The notes under the pieces: model-generated
The model's database searches: none
Told to the model about the DNA's origin: nothing
Seen by the model: the letters and a program-made list of their open reading frames with translations, nothing else
Made by a program: the position numbers and the translations under genes
Assembly: GCF_949987515.2 (NCBI RefSeq)
Contig: NC_082688.1
Span: 102,589,893-102,653,892, forward strand
Origin: Delphinus delphis
Taxonomy: Eukaryota; Chordata; Mammalia; Artiodactyla; Delphinidae
Direction: 5' to 3'
Length of the DNA: 64,000 bases
Part shown: positions 61,959 through 64,000 of the stretch, piece by piece
Layout: each line of letters begins with the position of its first letter
How positions within the stretch are numbered: position 1 is the first letter of the stretch

Positions 61959-64000
61959 CCCTCTTTTTGATATCTCTTCTCTGAAAACACAGGTCAGCAA
62001 CCACTTTAGGCCCTTACAGAAATGGATTTCCTTTTCTGACTTTGGACCTCATACTCTGGTAATTTTGTCATTTTCTTTTGCCCTTACTGTGATAACACAG
62101 ACCCTTGTTTGTTTTGAAGCCGTGCAGGAGGGGGTCATTGCAATTTTCAGGGTTTGTCTATCCACCAGTCGACTGGAGGGGAGTGGGGGGCGGGGGTTGC
62201 CGCGTGGACTCAGAAAAATCCAGATCCAACCCACGGCCTCACGGAACACACTCCATCCGCGCATTATCACAAGTAAAGTTCACTCCTAACCAGACGCAGC
62301 CATGCTGCCTAGGCCCCGTTGACGGATCTCTGCATATTTAACCTCAGCCACAAAATGTGAGTACTTGAGCTCTCAAGACACCCCCTGTACTTGAATATCA
62401 GCCAGGAAGTTGAGCCAGGCTGCAGCATTGCAGAGCTGGCCTTAGACTGCGTGTACATCTGCTGGGGCGAAGATGGATGCATTGTGTTTCTTAACAGGTC
62501 TGCTTTTAAAAAACCGTGTATTAACATCCTACGGCACCATTGCCAAAAACATAAAATTCCAAAGGCAAATCCCCTCAGTTCCAGCACTGCCAGGACTGGG
62601 CTGACTAGGCTCCGCCCAGGGACTGTAAACGGCCACAGTTGCTTCTAGTAAGGAGCACAAAGCCCACCCCATTAGTTTCAGTCACAGGACCAAGCCACTC
62701 TCAAGCTGCTTCTCGCCAGGAGTGTGGGTGGGCAGTGGGCAGGCTCCCAATGCGACAACTAGACTCAATTGACTGTAACCCAGAATTTTTTTTAAGTGGC
62801 TTTTTTGGATGATGGTACCCAGCGCCACCCACCCCCCCCACATCCTTCATCCTTTCTAATGGGTTCTGCAGCATCAGGACAACAAAGCGATGGGGTGGGG
62901 GAGGGGGGCGTTGCTGCAGTCCGTGTGTGCCAAATACAGTTAAGGGTGGAGAGGGAGGTAGGATTGGAAAGGGGGTAGAAAATCAAGTCACTTTCAATCA
63001 AGTGTCACACCTTTAAATAGTGGTTAAATCTTTGCATTATGCAGCTCATCCCTTTACAACATGGGGTTCCCTTAGAGAATTCCCTGTTTACACTGGGAAT
63101 TCCTCCAGGGCCGCATCAATAAAGCTGAACAGATGTCAGGGTGGAATGCCAGCGGCAATGGCTGTTGTCAGGGGTACTGGGGAGGGAGGCACAGAACAAT
63201 GAGAGAGGCATCTGCTACACAAAGCCTCACGCGTGGGTCAGGTTCTGCCAGCGTGTAGAGATTCCACCCTACCCTTTGTCTGGGCACATTGCCTTTCTTG
63301 TTTCTCGATGACAAGGGTTGACACATGTCACCCGGCCCTATCAGGAGTGTTATTTGTTTGCCACTTGCATATGCACCAGTGTTCCTGACCTCCCCTGCCT
63401 GCCTCTCCACCGAATGCATTGAGCAACGCGGAAACTCTCCAGCGCTACCCCAATCCAGGATTTCATTATGCACTTTGAGTCGAAAGTGGGATGTAGATGT
63501 CCTTCTTTTTAATTAAAAACATGATTGATGAGACTTAACTGACAGTAGGAAATGCAATTTAAATATTCCTTAAAGAGGCACTAACCCTGTTTGCGTGGCA
63601 AGGGTTGCGGTCTGTCTCCAAAGTTGCAACCAGCGGGATAAAGGAAATTAAAATAAAAGCCCGTCAAAAGTCCGCTGGCTGTGGAAGGGTGGTAACATTA
63701 CACAGCATCTGCAGCCATGTAACCAGAAACTTACCCGCATTAGGAGCTAATGTGAGGTGTTCCTCGGTAATGGGGCTCTTCACTGTGATGAAAGGCGGCA
63801 GATGAGTGGGGAAGAAGACGACAGGGGAGCGTGTCCAAGCAAAAACCAACTAATTCACCGAATTGTTAAGGGACGATTGGCTTCGGAAGACCTCATCCCC
63901 ACACTCCCCGTTTGTCAGCTCTACAAAAGTGGTTTTTCCCCTCGCTGCTGTGTTGCTGGATTTCTCCGTCCTCGGCCCCTCTCTCGAGCTGCTTTCCCTA

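Noticed and set aside
62391..62648. 85-codon plus-strand frame with coding-like composition (AELALDCVYICWGEDGC)
   Set aside because: No recognisable family, no splice support and no phase partner. It may be a conserved non-coding element, but this cannot be shown from sequence alone.

Overview
The window is mammalian genomic DNA, almost certainly from a cetacean. The best lineage clue is a set of near-identical tRNA-derived SINEs of the CHR family. Four lie in antisense orientation at about 93-263, 901-1077, 3553-3744 and 12161-12352, and one longer sense copy lies at 30136-30469. Several keep target-site duplications, so they are fairly young. The 3' ends of cetartiodactyl-type L1 elements fit the same picture. 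This lineage call rests on recalled repeat sequences, not on a search.

The window lies inside one large developmental regulator gene on the minus strand. Four consecutive coding exons of an EBF/COE transcription factor can be read exactly, with canonical splice sites and matching phases: 35361-35280, 20026-19909, 18395-18265 and 17354-17228. They encode the end of the COE DNA-binding domain and the whole IPT/TIG domain. Diagnostic residues ([28 protein letters not shown]) favour EBF2 over EBF1, EBF3 and EBF4. By analogy with EBF1 these are exons 7-10. Exons 1-6 lie beyond the right edge and exon 11 onward beyond the left edge.

Layout: 1-17227 is the start of a long intron 10, dense in old LINEs, MIRs and CHR SINEs. 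17228-20026 holds three exons separated by introns of 910 and 1513 bp. 20027-35279 is intron 7. 35362-64000 is part of a very long intron 6, containing a 5'-truncated L1 with a 16-bp target duplication, several microsatellites, and unique AT-rich stretches that look like candidate conserved enhancers.

The most interesting unexplained item is a candidate three-exon gene on the opposite strand inside intron 7 (20496-22635, plus strand). It has an ATG preceded by an in-frame stop, three segments that stay open in phase across canonical splice sites, and a final stop, giving 105 codons with a very basic C-terminus. I do not recognise the protein. No bacterial-type system, CRISPR array, rRNA gene or functional tRNA gene is present.
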